This document shows positions 33,000 through 41,468 of a DNA stretch of 64,000 nucleotides, piece by piece (positions within the stretch are counted from its first letter, which is position 1; each line of letters opens with the position of its first letter). The stretch is from Hymenobacter crusticola (GTDB lineage: Bacteria; Bacteroidota; Bacteroidia; Cytophagales; Hymenobacteraceae), in the NCBI RefSeq assembly GCF_002154225.1, contig NZ_MTSE01000001.1, positions 682,001 through 746,000 on the forward strand. Direction: 5' to 3'. The position numbers and the translations under genes were made by a program. A model generated the notes under the pieces. The model ran no database searches and had not been told where the DNA came from. It saw only the letters and a program-made list of their open reading frames with translations.

Positions 33000-33890
33000 G
33001 TGTCTTACGAACGTCTCGAAAAATGCCCAGTGTGCGGAAAAACTGATTTTCGCAATAAGCTGGTAGTGGAGGATAAGTCAGTTAGCCAAGAAAGTTTTGC
33101 CATCGTGCAATGCACGGCGTGTGGCTTTCAGTTTACGAATCCGCGGCCGGATGCGGCGAGCATTGGGCGCTACTACGAATCGGACGAGTACGTGTCGCAC
33201 AACAGCGCAGCGGCGGGCCTGATCAACCAGGCCTACAAAATAGCGCGCTTCTTTACCATGCGACGCAAAGTAGCGCTGCTCAATAAGGTGGCGCGCAAAG
33301 GCAAAATACTGGATTATGGTTGCGGCACGGGTCATTTTTTGGCGGCTTGCAAAGCCAATGGCTGGCAGGTGCAAGGGGTGGAACCTAGCCCTCGGGCTCG
33401 CGCCGAAGCCACGAAACGCGTCGGAAAGCCAATAGAAGCCGACAACCTAGGTGCCTTTGAACCTAGCTCCTTCGATGCCATTACGCTGTGGCACGTGCTC
33501 GAACACGTTCACGACCTGAACGATACCTTGCGCCAGCTCATTGGCTTGTTGAAGCCTGATGGCACGCTGATCATTGCTGTGCCCAACGTAGATAGCCCCG
33601 ACGCCCAACACTACCGCCAAGACTGGGCCGCCTACGACGTGCCGCGCCACCTGTACCATTTCAGCCCAAAAACCCTTACGCAACTGCTGAAAAAGCATAA
33701 GATGCAGGTACAAGAGACCTTGCCTATGATGCTGGATGCGTACTACGTGAGCATGCTCAGCGAGAAAAATCGGGCTGAGCGTGGCGAAGGGCTATTGACG
33801 GTGCTGCGCACAGGCTACCACTCGAACGCGCAAGCGGCCCGGCGCGACGGTAATTACTCGAGCCTGACCTACGTCGCTAAGCGCAAGTAG
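33000..33890 (+). CDS. Class I SAM-dependent methyltransferase with N-terminal zinc ribbon
   Basis: The protein has 296 residues from a GTG at 33000. A zinc ribbon (C9, C12, C38, C41: CPVC and CTAC) precedes the Rossmann methyltransferase domain: ILDYGCGTGHFLAA binds SAM, VEPSPRARA follows as motif II, and DAITLWHVLEHVHDL and LKPDGTLIIAVPN complete it. This is the Methyltransf_23 layout seen in sugar and lipid modifying enzymes and in enzymes beside surface polysaccharide genes. The substrate is not evident. It lies 109 bp after mnmG, same strand. Confidence 0.87.
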   Translation: MSYERLEKCPVCGKTDFRNKLVVEDKSVSQESFAIVQCTACGFQFTNPRPDAASIGRYYESDEYVSHNSAAAGLINQAYKIARFFTMRRKVALLNKVARKGKILDYGCGTGHFLAACKANGWQVQGVEPSPRARAEATKRVGKPIEADNLGAFEPSSFDAITLWHVLEHVHDLNDTLRQLIGLLKPDGTLIIAVPNVDSPDAQHYRQDWAAYDVPRHLYHFSPKTLTQLLKKHKMQVQETLPMMLDAYYVSMLSEKNRAERGEGLLTVLRTGYHSNAQAARRDGNYSSLTYVAKRK

Positions 33891-34006
33891 TAGGGGAGGG
33901 GAGGGGCAAGGAGCGACGAAGCGTATGCTAATTTGGCGGCTGCGTTCGTTCACAATCAACTTCTTCAATGGTGAGCCCCTACGGGAATACTCCTAGTACT
34001 TTTTGC

Positions 34007-35629
34007 ATGTCTGTTCGTCATCTGTTGTCTGTACTTTCTGGGGTTGCGCTGCTCAGTGGCTGCGCGGCTATTAGCTCGCCGCAAGGCGGACCGCGCGACA
34101 AAGAGCCGCCCAAGCTGACGAACAGTTTCCCCACGAATGGGGCTCGTAACGTGAAAAGCCAGTCGATTCGGCTGGAGTTTTCGGAGACGGTGCAACTCAA
34201 AGATTTGCAGAAAAACCTGGTTGTAGCGCCAGTTATTTCTGATTCGAACCGTTATAAAATCCGGCAGGAGCGGACGGCGATTACGCTGACCTACGAGAGG
34301 CCACTCGCGACCAACACTACGTATTCCTTCAACTTCGGGAATGCCATTACCGACATCACCGAAAGCAACGTTGTCATAAATCCCATCGTGGCCTTTAGCA
34401 CGGGCGCAGAGCTTGACTCGGGCCGGGTAGAGGGCCGGGTAACTGATCTGCTCACGGCAAAATCGGTAGCCGAGGTAGCCGTGATGCTATATCCGGAGAA
34501 AGACACCGCCAACATCCGGCGAGGCCGACCCTACTACCTTACTCATACTGATAAGAAAGGCATTTATGCGTTCCGCTACATCAAAGAAGGTAGTTACCGC
34601 TTGTTTGCGCTAGCCGATAAGAATCAAAACAACCGCTACAACGAGGGCGAGAAGATTGCCTACCTGCCCGACCTCGTTACGGTGAAAGCTGGGCTCGACT
34701 CCATCCCGCTCGTGCTCACGCGCCCCGATGCCCGCCGGCCGTTGGCCGTCAGCCAGACGCCCGGCCCCGTGCAGTTCAAAATAGGCTACAACGAGGGGCT
34801 CACGCTAGCTAGCCTCGCGCCCTTAGCAACGCCTACCGCGCTTACGCCGGCTCTGAACGAGGCCCTGCAACTCGCCGAGCGCGGCCGCACCGTGGTGCTC
34901 TACAAAACCAATGTGCTAACCGAAGGCCGCTACGTGCTAGCCTCTACCGACAGCGTGGGCAACAATTCCCGCGATACCATCAACGTGCGGTTTCCGGGCA
35001 CGCCGCCTCCGCGGCGCGGCGCGGCCTACACAGTGGAAGGCAACCCGCGGGAGATTAACGCTCAAGGGCAGTTGCGCATTCAGTTCACTGACCCCGTCCG
35101 CTTTCTAGCCGATAAGCCTTTCGCCACACTGGTGGAAGACTCTGTCAAGCGGCGCCCCCTACGCATCCCAACGGATGCCGTGCTGAACACGGAGCGGGAG
35201 CAGCTTACCATTACGCTTAACACGAAGGCCAAGGACTTCGTGACCGTACTGCTCGATAGCACCGTGCTTACCTCCGTTACCGGCCGACCAATGCGGTTTA
35301 AACCCATTCGCCTACGCATTACTGAGCAATCAGCCACAGGCAGCCTGTCGGGTACCATCGAGACTAAGTACCAGAAGTTTCAGCTTCAGGTTATCAACAA
35401 CGAGTATCAACCGATTGCGATGCTGAATAATCCGAAAGGCACCTTTCGCTTCGAAAACCTAGCTCCGGGCGCTTATCGGTTTCGGGTGCTCATCGATGCT
35501 AACGGCGACGGTAAATGGAACGCCGGCGACCCTAACCTTCGGATACCCGCTGAGCCGCTTTTCATTTTTCCAATTGCTCAACCAGTACGCGCCAATTGGG
35601 AACAGGAAAAAATCTTGCTGAAGTTTTAG
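34007..35629 (+). CDS. Ig-like (Big_5) domain lipoprotein
   Basis: The protein has 540 residues from the ATG at 34007. The lipobox LLSGC places a lipidated Cys near residue 19, followed by AAISSPQGGPRDKEPPKL, the standard opening of this Bacteroidota family. A Big_5 domain follows (PTNGARNVKSQSIRLEFSE, YSFNFGNAITDITE), then a beta sandwich with a Ca-type loop (ALADKNQNNRYNEGEK) and a C-terminal repeat of it (RVLIDANGDGKWNAGDPN). The repeated DxNxNxxxxxGE loops suggest calcium binding. Function is unknown; it is exported to the envelope and is the last gene before the origin region. Confidence 0.85.
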   Translation: MSVRHLLSVLSGVALLSGCAAISSPQGGPRDKEPPKLTNSFPTNGARNVKSQSIRLEFSETVQLKDLQKNLVVAPVISDSNRYKIRQERTAITLTYERPLATNTTYSFNFGNAITDITESNVVINPIVAFSTGAELDSGRVEGRVTDLLTAKSVAEVAVMLYPEKDTANIRRGRPYYLTHTDKKGIYAFRYIKEGSYRLFALADKNQNNRYNEGEKIAYLPDLVTVKAGLDSIPLVLTRPDARRPLAVSQTPGPVQFKIGYNEGLTLASLAPLATPTALTPALNEALQLAERGRTVVLYKTNVLTEGRYVLASTDSVGNNSRDTINVRFPGTPPPRRGAAYTVEGNPREINAQGQLRIQFTDPVRFLADKPFATLVEDSVKRRPLRIPTDAVLNTEREQLTITLNTKAKDFVTVLLDSTVLTSVTGRPMRFKPIRLRITEQSATGSLSGTIETKYQKFQLQVINNEYQPIAMLNNPKGTFRFENLAPGAYRFRVLIDANGDGKWNAGDPNLRIPAEPLFIFPIAQPVRANWEQEKILLKF

Positions 35630-35652
35630 GACTCACAAGCTAGCCTTGTTCT

Positions 35653-35700
35653 GAACCCCATCCATTGTCTTTGCGATAGGCGAGACGACGGATGGGGTTC
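35653..35700 (+). terminator. Terminator-like hairpin after the Ig-like lipoprotein gene
   Basis: GAACCCCATCC (35653-35663) pairs perfectly with GGATGGGGTTC (35690-35700) around a 26-nt loop, followed by ATGTTTTC. Confidence 0.55.
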
Positions 35701-35859
35701 ATGTTTTCAACCAGAGCTAGGTAGCATTTGGTAATCTCTATTGCTGTGGCTCAAATGCCATCTATGAGCAAAAGGTAACCGTTTGCAGCAACTAGCTGCT
35801 TCACTCGCCTGACTTAGGTTTTCCACCGCAACTCTTTATCCGCGGCGGAGCAAGCTAGT

Positions 35860-36345
35860 TTATCCACAGCAAAAAGCGCCCTTCCAACACGTAATGGCCG
35901 TTTCCACACGTATTCCACATAGTTTTCCACTGCCTACCACCTACTTGGCGTAAACTGTGGATAATGTTGGGGAAATGTGGGGATAACTCGTGGAGAAATT
36001 GCTGATAAGTTTTTTTGCTGTTCACAAATCCAGCACAGGGCAATTCGTCTGTGGATAAGCGTGGATAACTTCGTGGGAAAAGCACCCTAATCCACAATGG
36101 GGATTTTGTGTGGATTGTGGATTAGTGGATAACTCTGTGGATTGTTAATAATTGCTACAAGTCGTTATTTATCAGAGTTTTATTATCCACACACCCTGTT
36201 GATAGACGGTGTATAAATGCAAACTTGTACACAAGTTTTCCCCGCTGTGGATAACGTTTATTTTTTATCCACTTATGCACACCCCTAATGACAGGGATTA
36301 AAAAGATTTATTTAAAAAATATTTTTTCAAAAGTTATTAACGGTG
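35860..36345. other. Putative chromosomal replication origin, oriC (DnaA-box cluster)
   Basis: Perfect TTATCCACA boxes lie at 35860-35868 (+), 35956-35964 (-), 36050-36058 (-), 36183-36191 (+) and 36246-36254 (-), with TTATGCACA at 36273-36281 (+). One-mismatch boxes lie at 36060, 36088, 36116, 36124 and 36265. They lead into an AT-rich tract (36296-36345, long A and T runs) that would serve as the unwinding element. The span has no gene and interrupts a densely coded chromosome. mnmG, an origin-neighbour gene in many bacteria, is 3 kb upstream. dnaA itself is not in the window. A few more boxes lie at 36738 and 37872-37914. Confidence 0.85.
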
Positions 36346-36837
36346 TGGAAAAGTGAATTGAACTCGCATTTCTGAAAAGCAAGGTTAGCATTGACGCAAG
36401 CGAAAAAACGTAGCGAGGCTTTTGCGGCGAAAAGGAAAGTGCGCTTAGCTGAGCAGCGCCAGTACGTAAGTAGTGTCTTTGTCCAAGGAGCTAGGTCTGC
36501 TAGGGTTTACAATGCTGTTGATAAGTGCGTAGGTCAAGCGGCAATAGTCCCGGCCCACAGAGTACGGCTCGTCGCTTATTGTGCGCCGGTGCTACACCAT
36601 GGAGTCAATGAGCGCCACCCGCCCGGTAGCAAATGTCGGTGGTCAGATAGGGTAAGAAGCCTAGTAGGGAGGTAGCGCAGTTGAAAGCTGAATTTCAACT
36701 AGTCAAAAACCTCATTGATAACTGGTTGGCAAACGAGTTATCCACTTTTCCACATCCCGGAATGTGGAAAACTTTGGACGGGCTAGCTATTCAATCGTCG
36801 CTAGCGTATAAGCTACTGACACCACCTACCGCCGCGT
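36346..36837. other. Non-coding flank of the origin
   Basis: No gene with coding character was found; short frames here lack domains or signal. It holds one near-match DnaA box (TTATCCACT, 36738-36746) immediately followed by TTTCCACA, and a TGTGGAAAA stretch at 36763. Otherwise nothing recognised. Confidence 0.5.
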
Positions 36838-37329
36838 ATGCCTTTCAATTACGACCTGGATTTCCGCACTGTCGATTTTCGGCAGCATCCCGAACTATAC
36901 CGGGTCGGCAAAGGAGAGCAGGGCGTACTGCTGGTTGAGCCGTACAAATCGGAGATACTTCCGCACTGGCGCTTTCGCACGCCGGAAATAGCTCATGAAT
37001 CATCGGAGCGCATCTATGCGTTATTTCTCGATTACCTCAAAGCCAGTGATTTCATTGGTGCCGATATGGCGCGCAAGTTTTTACAGATGGGCTTCACACG
37101 GGCCAGGCGCTACGCCAACCACCGCGGGGGGAAGAAGTACGAAGGACCAGTACCAGCCGATAAAAAAGGCCAGAGCGGCGCCCACGGGCGGGCCGAACTC
37201 CCACGTGCCCCGGAGGATGCTGAGAAAGCTGCCGCTGCTGCCATCTTCAAACGGAAATGGGACGAGGCTAAGCTTCACCCCGACTACGTGCAGCAGCGAG
37301 CCTCTTTCGAGGCTCAGTACGGCCGCTGA
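36838..37329 (+). CDS. DUF4385-family protein
   Basis: The protein has 163 residues. It fits DUF4385, a small cytoplasmic family: NYDLDFRTVDFRQHPELYRV, GVLLVEPYKSEILPHWRFRT, YLKASDFIGADMARKFLQMG, FTRARRYANHRGGKKY, ending in FKRKWDEAKLHPDY. The C-terminal half is basic and could bind nucleic acid, though this is a guess. No homologous function is known. It lies between the main DnaA-box cluster and the smaller one, and could be influenced by DnaA binding. Confidence 0.82.
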   Translation: MPFNYDLDFRTVDFRQHPELYRVGKGEQGVLLVEPYKSEILPHWRFRTPEIAHESSERIYALFLDYLKASDFIGADMARKFLQMGFTRARRYANHRGGKKYEGPVPADKKGQSGAHGRAELPRAPEDAEKAAAAAIFKRKWDEAKLHPDYVQQRASFEAQYGR

Positions 37330-37377
37330 CCGCCGAATACCTACCTTTAACCTAGCATTCACTAGTTGCTTACCACT

Positions 37378-37863
37378 ATGCAAACGCCCCAACCCCAATC
37401 ATCCGGTACTACCGATGCCGACATCGTGCTGGGCACCGGCATGGGTCCGCTCCGCTTCGGTGCTTCCATGGACGACGTACGTGCCCTGATGGGCGAGCCG
37501 GAAGAAATCGAAGAATCGGACGACGAAGACGAATTTGAACACCAAGCCTGGAACTACCTGGACGAAGGATACTCCCTGTACTTTGACCGCGAAGACGACT
37601 ATCGCCTGAGCTGCATCGAGACCGACGACCCCGACATGCGCCTCTACGGAGAGCTGGTTCATGGCAAATCACAACAGGAAATTCAGGCCCTGATGCGCCG
37701 TCACGGCCACGAAACCAGTGAGATAGAGAAGATGGATACCGGCGAAGTGCGCCTCTCGTACGAAAAGGAAATGATTGACCTTTACTTTGATGAGGATGAG
37801 CTTCAGTTTGTCAACTTTGGTGTGTTCATCAACGATGACTTAGAAGTACAATGGCCTAGCTAA
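37378..37863 (+). CDS. Acidic hypothetical protein
   Basis: The protein has 161 residues from the ATG at 37378; an in-frame TTG four codons upstream is less likely. It is strongly acidic (EEIEESDDEDEFEH) and soluble. The segment GTGMGPLRFGASMDDVRALMGEP resembles the BamE/SmpA-like alpha-beta opening used in several hypothetical proteins, and it is followed by YLDEGYSLYFDREDDYRLSCI. A second similar pattern appears (HGKSQQEIQALMRRHGHE, then IDLYFDEDELQFVNFGVF), suggesting an internal duplication. Function unknown. A DnaA-box pair begins 9 bp after its stop. Confidence 0.65.
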   Translation: MQTPQPQSSGTTDADIVLGTGMGPLRFGASMDDVRALMGEPEEIEESDDEDEFEHQAWNYLDEGYSLYFDREDDYRLSCIETDDPDMRLYGELVHGKSQQEIQALMRRHGHETSEIEKMDTGEVRLSYEKEMIDLYFDEDELQFVNFGVFINDDLEVQWPS

Positions 37864-37871
37864 CTGAGTAG

Positions 37872-37914
37872 TTATCCACAAAACAGCCCTTTTAGACTGT
37901 GGATAAGTGGATAA
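37872..37914. other. Second DnaA-box cluster
   Basis: TTATCCACA at 37872-37880 (+) and TGTGGATAA at 37898-37906 (-) are perfect boxes in opposite orientation, joined directly to AGTGGATAA (37906-37914, one mismatch). It lies 1.6 kb from the main cluster, with two genes between. Confidence 0.7.
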
Positions 37915-38001
37915 CTCACTACCGGTGCTTGGTTTCTAAAAATGAATTCTTGAATTAATATAAATTCTTAATTCATCGATGCGTAACGATTTAGTAATCG
38001 G

Positions 38002-38043
38002 ACAACAAAAAAGCCGCTCCAACTGGAGCGGCTTTTTTGTTGT
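38002..38043. terminator. Bidirectional rho-independent terminator
   Basis: Positions 38002-38020 and 38025-38043 are perfect reverse complements (19 bp); the GC core is GCCGCTCC/GGAGCGGC with flanking A6 and T6 runs. It serves the acidic hypothetical gene and the convergent phosphate transporter gene. Confidence 0.92.
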
Positions 38044-38065
38044 TATTTCAAGGAACCTCAGCAGC

Positions 38066-39466
38066 TTACAGGATAGCGCGGAACAGCAGAAAGATGCCGC
38101 CTGCTAAGAACATTGTCACGGGGAGGGTGAGCACCCAGGCGAGGGCAATGTTGCGCACCATCTGTGGATTCAAGTTTTTAATGCCTCGGTTGGCGACCAT
38201 GGAACCGGCAATGGCTGACGATAACACGTGGGTGGTACTGGTGGGCAATCCGAAGGCGGTGGTCACCCCGATCATGCTAGCAGCTACCAGTTCGGAAGAA
38301 GCACCTTGTGCGTAGGTGAGGTGCTCTTTACCGATCCGCTCACCGATGGTTTTCACGATACGCTGCCAGCCAATCATGGTACCTAGGCCCAGCGACACCG
38401 ACACAATAATCAGCACCCACTTGGGCGCGTAATCGGTGAAGGTGCGCATGTTTTTGATGGCGGCGTCGTACTGCTCCCGGTCGGCAGTGCTGATGGGCAG
38501 CTGCTTGCTCGCTACCAGTTTGGACGCACGGTTATTAAGCAGTAGAATGTCGCGGCGGATTTCAAAGCGAGCCTTCTGGGGTAGGTCTTCCACGCTGGTT
38601 TTGCCGGCGAAGATGCGGTCGAGGTCGGCGGTCTGGGCGCGCGATTCGGCCAGTAGTTTCTGGTCGGCTTCGCTCAAGCTGGCGGCGTTTACTTTCCCCA
38701 GTACCTGCTCCACTTTGGTTAGCGACTCGCGCATGTCCAAGGGGTTGAGATCCTTATTAAGAGCATAGAAGGTAGGCACGATACCAATCAGAATCAGCAT
38801 GACCAAGCCGACGCCTTTCTGCCCATCGTTGGAGCCGTGGAAGAAGCTTACCAGTGTACAAGTCACAATCAGGATGAGGCGGATCCAGAGGGGTGGTGGC
38901 TTGCGCTTGTGGGGCTCTTTAAAGATGGCTTTGCTGCGCACGAAGCGTTTGAGCAAAAACATCATGACAATGGTGAGCGAAAAACCGAAGATGGGGCTAA
39001 TCAGCAGTGCTAGGCCCGTTTCGCCAGCTTTGCCCCAGTTGACGGCCGCCCCGCGCGAGTCGGGCAGAAAGGAGAAGGCAATACCTACCCCTAGGATCGA
39101 CCCGATCAGGGCGTGGGAGCTAGACGAGGGCAAACCGTAGTACCAGGTGCCCACGTTCCAGATAATGGCCGCCACAATGAGCGCGCCCACCATGGCTATG
39201 CCGTGGTACACGTTCTGGTCAACGAGGCTTTCGACGGGCAATAGGTACACGATGCCCATCGCAACCCCGATACCACCGGCAAACACGCCGATAAAATTCC
39301 AGAAAGCCGACCAGATAACGGCTACCCACGGCCGGAGGGTATTGGTGTAAATGACCGTCGCTACGGCGTTGGCCGTGTCGTGGAAGCCGTTGACAAATTC
39401 GAAGGCGCAGGCTGCCAGCAAACAGGCTAGCAGCAACAGCAGCACATGAGGCTCTAAGCCAAGCAT
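38066..39466 (-). CDS. pit: Low-affinity inorganic phosphate transporter (PiT family)
   Basis: The protein has 466 residues with about ten hydrophobic helices in two groups. The duplicated PiT signatures are FEFVNGFHDTANAVATVIYT near the N-terminus and STTHVLSSAIAGSMV near the C-terminus, with PSSSSHALIGSILGVGI and FFHGSNDGQKGVGLVMLIL between. It imports phosphate by cation symport across the inner membrane. A cytoplasmic loop of about 120 residues (KVEQVLGKVNAASL, AGKTSVEDLPQKARFEIR) is larger than in E. coli PitA and may be regulatory. It is divergent from glyS. Confidence 0.94.
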   Translation of the reverse strand: MLGLEPHVLLLLLACLLAACAFEFVNGFHDTANAVATVIYTNTLRPWVAVIWSAFWNFIGVFAGGIGVAMGIVYLLPVESLVDQNVYHGIAMVGALIVAAIIWNVGTWYYGLPSSSSHALIGSILGVGIAFSFLPDSRGAAVNWGKAGETGLALLISPIFGFSLTIVMMFLLKRFVRSKAIFKEPHKRKPPPLWIRLILIVTCTLVSFFHGSNDGQKGVGLVMLILIGIVPTFYALNKDLNPLDMRESLTKVEQVLGKVNAASLSEADQKLLAESRAQTADLDRIFAGKTSVEDLPQKARFEIRRDILLLNNRASKLVASKQLPISTADREQYDAAIKNMRTFTDYAPKWVLIIVSVSLGLGTMIGWQRIVKTIGERIGKEHLTYAQGASSELVAASMIGVTTAFGLPTSTTHVLSSAIAGSMVANRGIKNLNPQMVRNIALAWVLTLPVTMFLAGGIFLLFRAIL

Positions 39467-39679
39467 AAGGGGTGCGTTAAAGTAAAATCAAATGTTGGGC
39501 AGTCAAAGGTAGGCTGACCGGCAAAGGCGGCAAGATTATGAAATTGTTAAGGCATGCAAGCTGCTGACCGAAAAGTTGCACTCTTGAATTCGGGGAAAGA
39601 CCCTTAAGCGGCGGGCACAGGCAAGTCAACAAACAAAGCTTGTTAATGACGGAAAATCTTTTCCATTTGCGCTTCAGAC

Positions 39680-39687
39680 TATCTTTG
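39680..39687 (+). promoter_or_regulatory. Bacteroidota -7 promoter box of glyS
   Basis: TATCTTTG matches TAnnTTTG exactly and ends 5 bp before the ATG of glyS, implying a leaderless or nearly leaderless mRNA. Confidence 0.5.
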
Positions 39688-39692
39688 TCCCC

Positions 39693-41210
39693 ATGAGCAA
39701 TCCGACGCAAAAACCTTCTCTCGAAAATACCCAACTCAAGGACATCGTGGCGCACGCCAAGGAATACGGCTTCGTGTTCCCGTCGTCCGAAATTTACGAT
39801 GGCCTAGCTGCCGTGTACGACTACGGCCCCAACGGCGTGGAGTTGAAAAACAACCTGAAGCAACTGTGGTGGCGGGCCATGACGCAGCTGAACGCCAACG
39901 TAGTAGGCATTGACGCCGCCATCTTCATGCATCCACTTACGTGGAAAGCAAGTGGCCACGTCGATGGCTTCAACGACCCGCTGATCGACAACCTCGACTC
40001 GAAGAAGCGCTACCGCGCCGACGTACTTATCGAAGACAAAGCCGCCGAGCTAGCTAAGCAAGGCGACCAGGCCGGCGCCGACATCCTGCTAGCCGACATG
40101 GGCCGCTTGCTCACCGCCGAAGACCTAGCTGGTGTACGTCAGCTGATTATCGACTACAAAATCATGTGTCCCGTATCGGGCACTTGCAACTGGACCGATG
40201 TACGGCAGTTCAACCTGATGTATTCGACGCAGGGCAGCGCCGTAGAAGGCGATGCTGCGCAAATCTATCTGCGTCCGGAAACGGCGCAGGGCATTTTCGT
40301 GAACTTCTTGAACGTGCAGAAGTCGGCTCGGATGAAGGTGCCGTTTGGTATTGCCCAGATCGGTAAAGCCTTCCGCAACGAGATTGTGGCGCGGCAGTTC
40401 ATCTTCCGGATGCGCGAGTTCGAGCAGATGGAAATGCAGTTTTTCATCCGGCCTGGGACGGAAATGGAGTGGTACAACAAGTGGAAGGAAACGCGGCACC
40501 GTTGGCACCAAGCCGTGGGCTTGCCTACCGATAAGCTCCGGTTCCATGACCACGACAAGCTAGCTCACTACGCCAACGCGGCCGTCGATATTGAGTACGA
40601 ATTCCCGTTTGGTTTCAAAGAAATTGAAGGCATTCACTCCCGCACCGATTTCGACCTGACCCAGCACCAAGCCCTGTCGCGGAAAAAGCAGCAGTACTTC
40701 GACAACGACCTAGACCCCGAAACGGGCAAGCCCTACGGCAACTACGTGCCCTACGTGGTGGAAACGTCGGTGGGGGCCGACCGCTTATTCTTGGCTACGC
40801 TGTGCCAGGCCTACACCGAAGAAACGATTACGGAAGGCGAGGGCGAGAAAGAGCAAACCAAAACGCGCACTTTCCTGAAGCTGCACCCAGCCCTGGCGCC
40901 GGTGAAGGCTGCCATCTTCCCGCTCGTAAAGAAAGACGGCATGCCCGAAAAGGCGCAGGCCATCTTCGAAGAGCTACGCCACGACTTCCGGTTGCTGATT
41001 GAAGATAAAGACGCCATCGGCAAACGCTACACCCGGCAGGACCTCATTGGCACGCCGTTCTGCATCGTGGTCGATGGGCAAACCATGGAAGACGATACCG
41101 TGACGGTACGTCACCGCGACTCGCGTGAGCAAACACGCATGCCAATTGCGGAACTGCGCAACTACATCGGCGAGGCCGTGAGCTTCCGCCGTATTTTCGA
41201 GCACCTATAA
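39693..41210 (+). CDS. glyS: Glycine--tRNA ligase (single-chain dimeric type)
   Basis: The protein has 505 residues. It is the alpha2-type GlyRS, class II, charging tRNA-Gly with ATP. Characteristic are DIVAHAKEYGFVFPSSEIYDG, YDYGPNGVELKNNLKQLWW, FMHPLTWKASGHVDGFNDP, PETAQGIFVNFLNVQ, class II motif 2 in GKAFRNEIVARQFIFRMRE, and motif 3 VVETSVGADRLFLATL. The anticodon-binding domain occupies the last 120 residues (HPALAPVKAAIFPLVKKDG). An extra internal segment near residues 105-150 is common in Bacteroidota. Terminated by a strong hairpin at 41230. Confidence 0.97.
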   Translation: MSNPTQKPSLENTQLKDIVAHAKEYGFVFPSSEIYDGLAAVYDYGPNGVELKNNLKQLWWRAMTQLNANVVGIDAAIFMHPLTWKASGHVDGFNDPLIDNLDSKKRYRADVLIEDKAAELAKQGDQAGADILLADMGRLLTAEDLAGVRQLIIDYKIMCPVSGTCNWTDVRQFNLMYSTQGSAVEGDAAQIYLRPETAQGIFVNFLNVQKSARMKVPFGIAQIGKAFRNEIVARQFIFRMREFEQMEMQFFIRPGTEMEWYNKWKETRHRWHQAVGLPTDKLRFHDHDKLAHYANAAVDIEYEFPFGFKEIEGIHSRTDFDLTQHQALSRKKQQYFDNDLDPETGKPYGNYVPYVVETSVGADRLFLATLCQAYTEETITEGEGEKEQTKTRTFLKLHPALAPVKAAIFPLVKKDGMPEKAQAIFEELRHDFRLLIEDKDAIGKRYTRQDLIGTPFCIVVDGQTMEDDTVTVRHRDSREQTRMPIAELRNYIGEAVSFRRIFEHL

Positions 41211-41229
41211 CCTAGGTCTCAAACCAAAT

Positions 41230-41267
41230 AAGCCCCGCGTTCTACTGCGTAGAGCGCGGGGCTTTTG
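41230..41267 (+). terminator. Rho-independent terminator after glyS
   Basis: AGCCCCGCG (41231-41239) pairs with CGCGGGGCT (41255-41263), extended inside by TCTAC/GTAGA, and a TTTT run follows. Confidence 0.88.
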
Positions 41268-41468
41268 TTATGGGGCGCTAGTGCCTAGGCAAGATCAGCT
41301 AAACCTAGGTTCTGGTGCAAGCTGACGCAACGAGTTCCTGTCTTTTCTACGCTTCCGATCCGGCTACTGACAAAGGGTTGTCAGTGGCGGCCCCGACCTT
41401 TGTCAGTAGCAAGGTAGCTACTACGTAAGCTTCTTGTAAGGCATTGTCAGCTAGAAAACTACACGATC

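Noticed and set aside
36391..36675. 94-codon open frame in the origin flank
   Set aside because: Non-ATG start, no domain or signal, lies among non-coding DnaA-box DNA; composition not coding-like.
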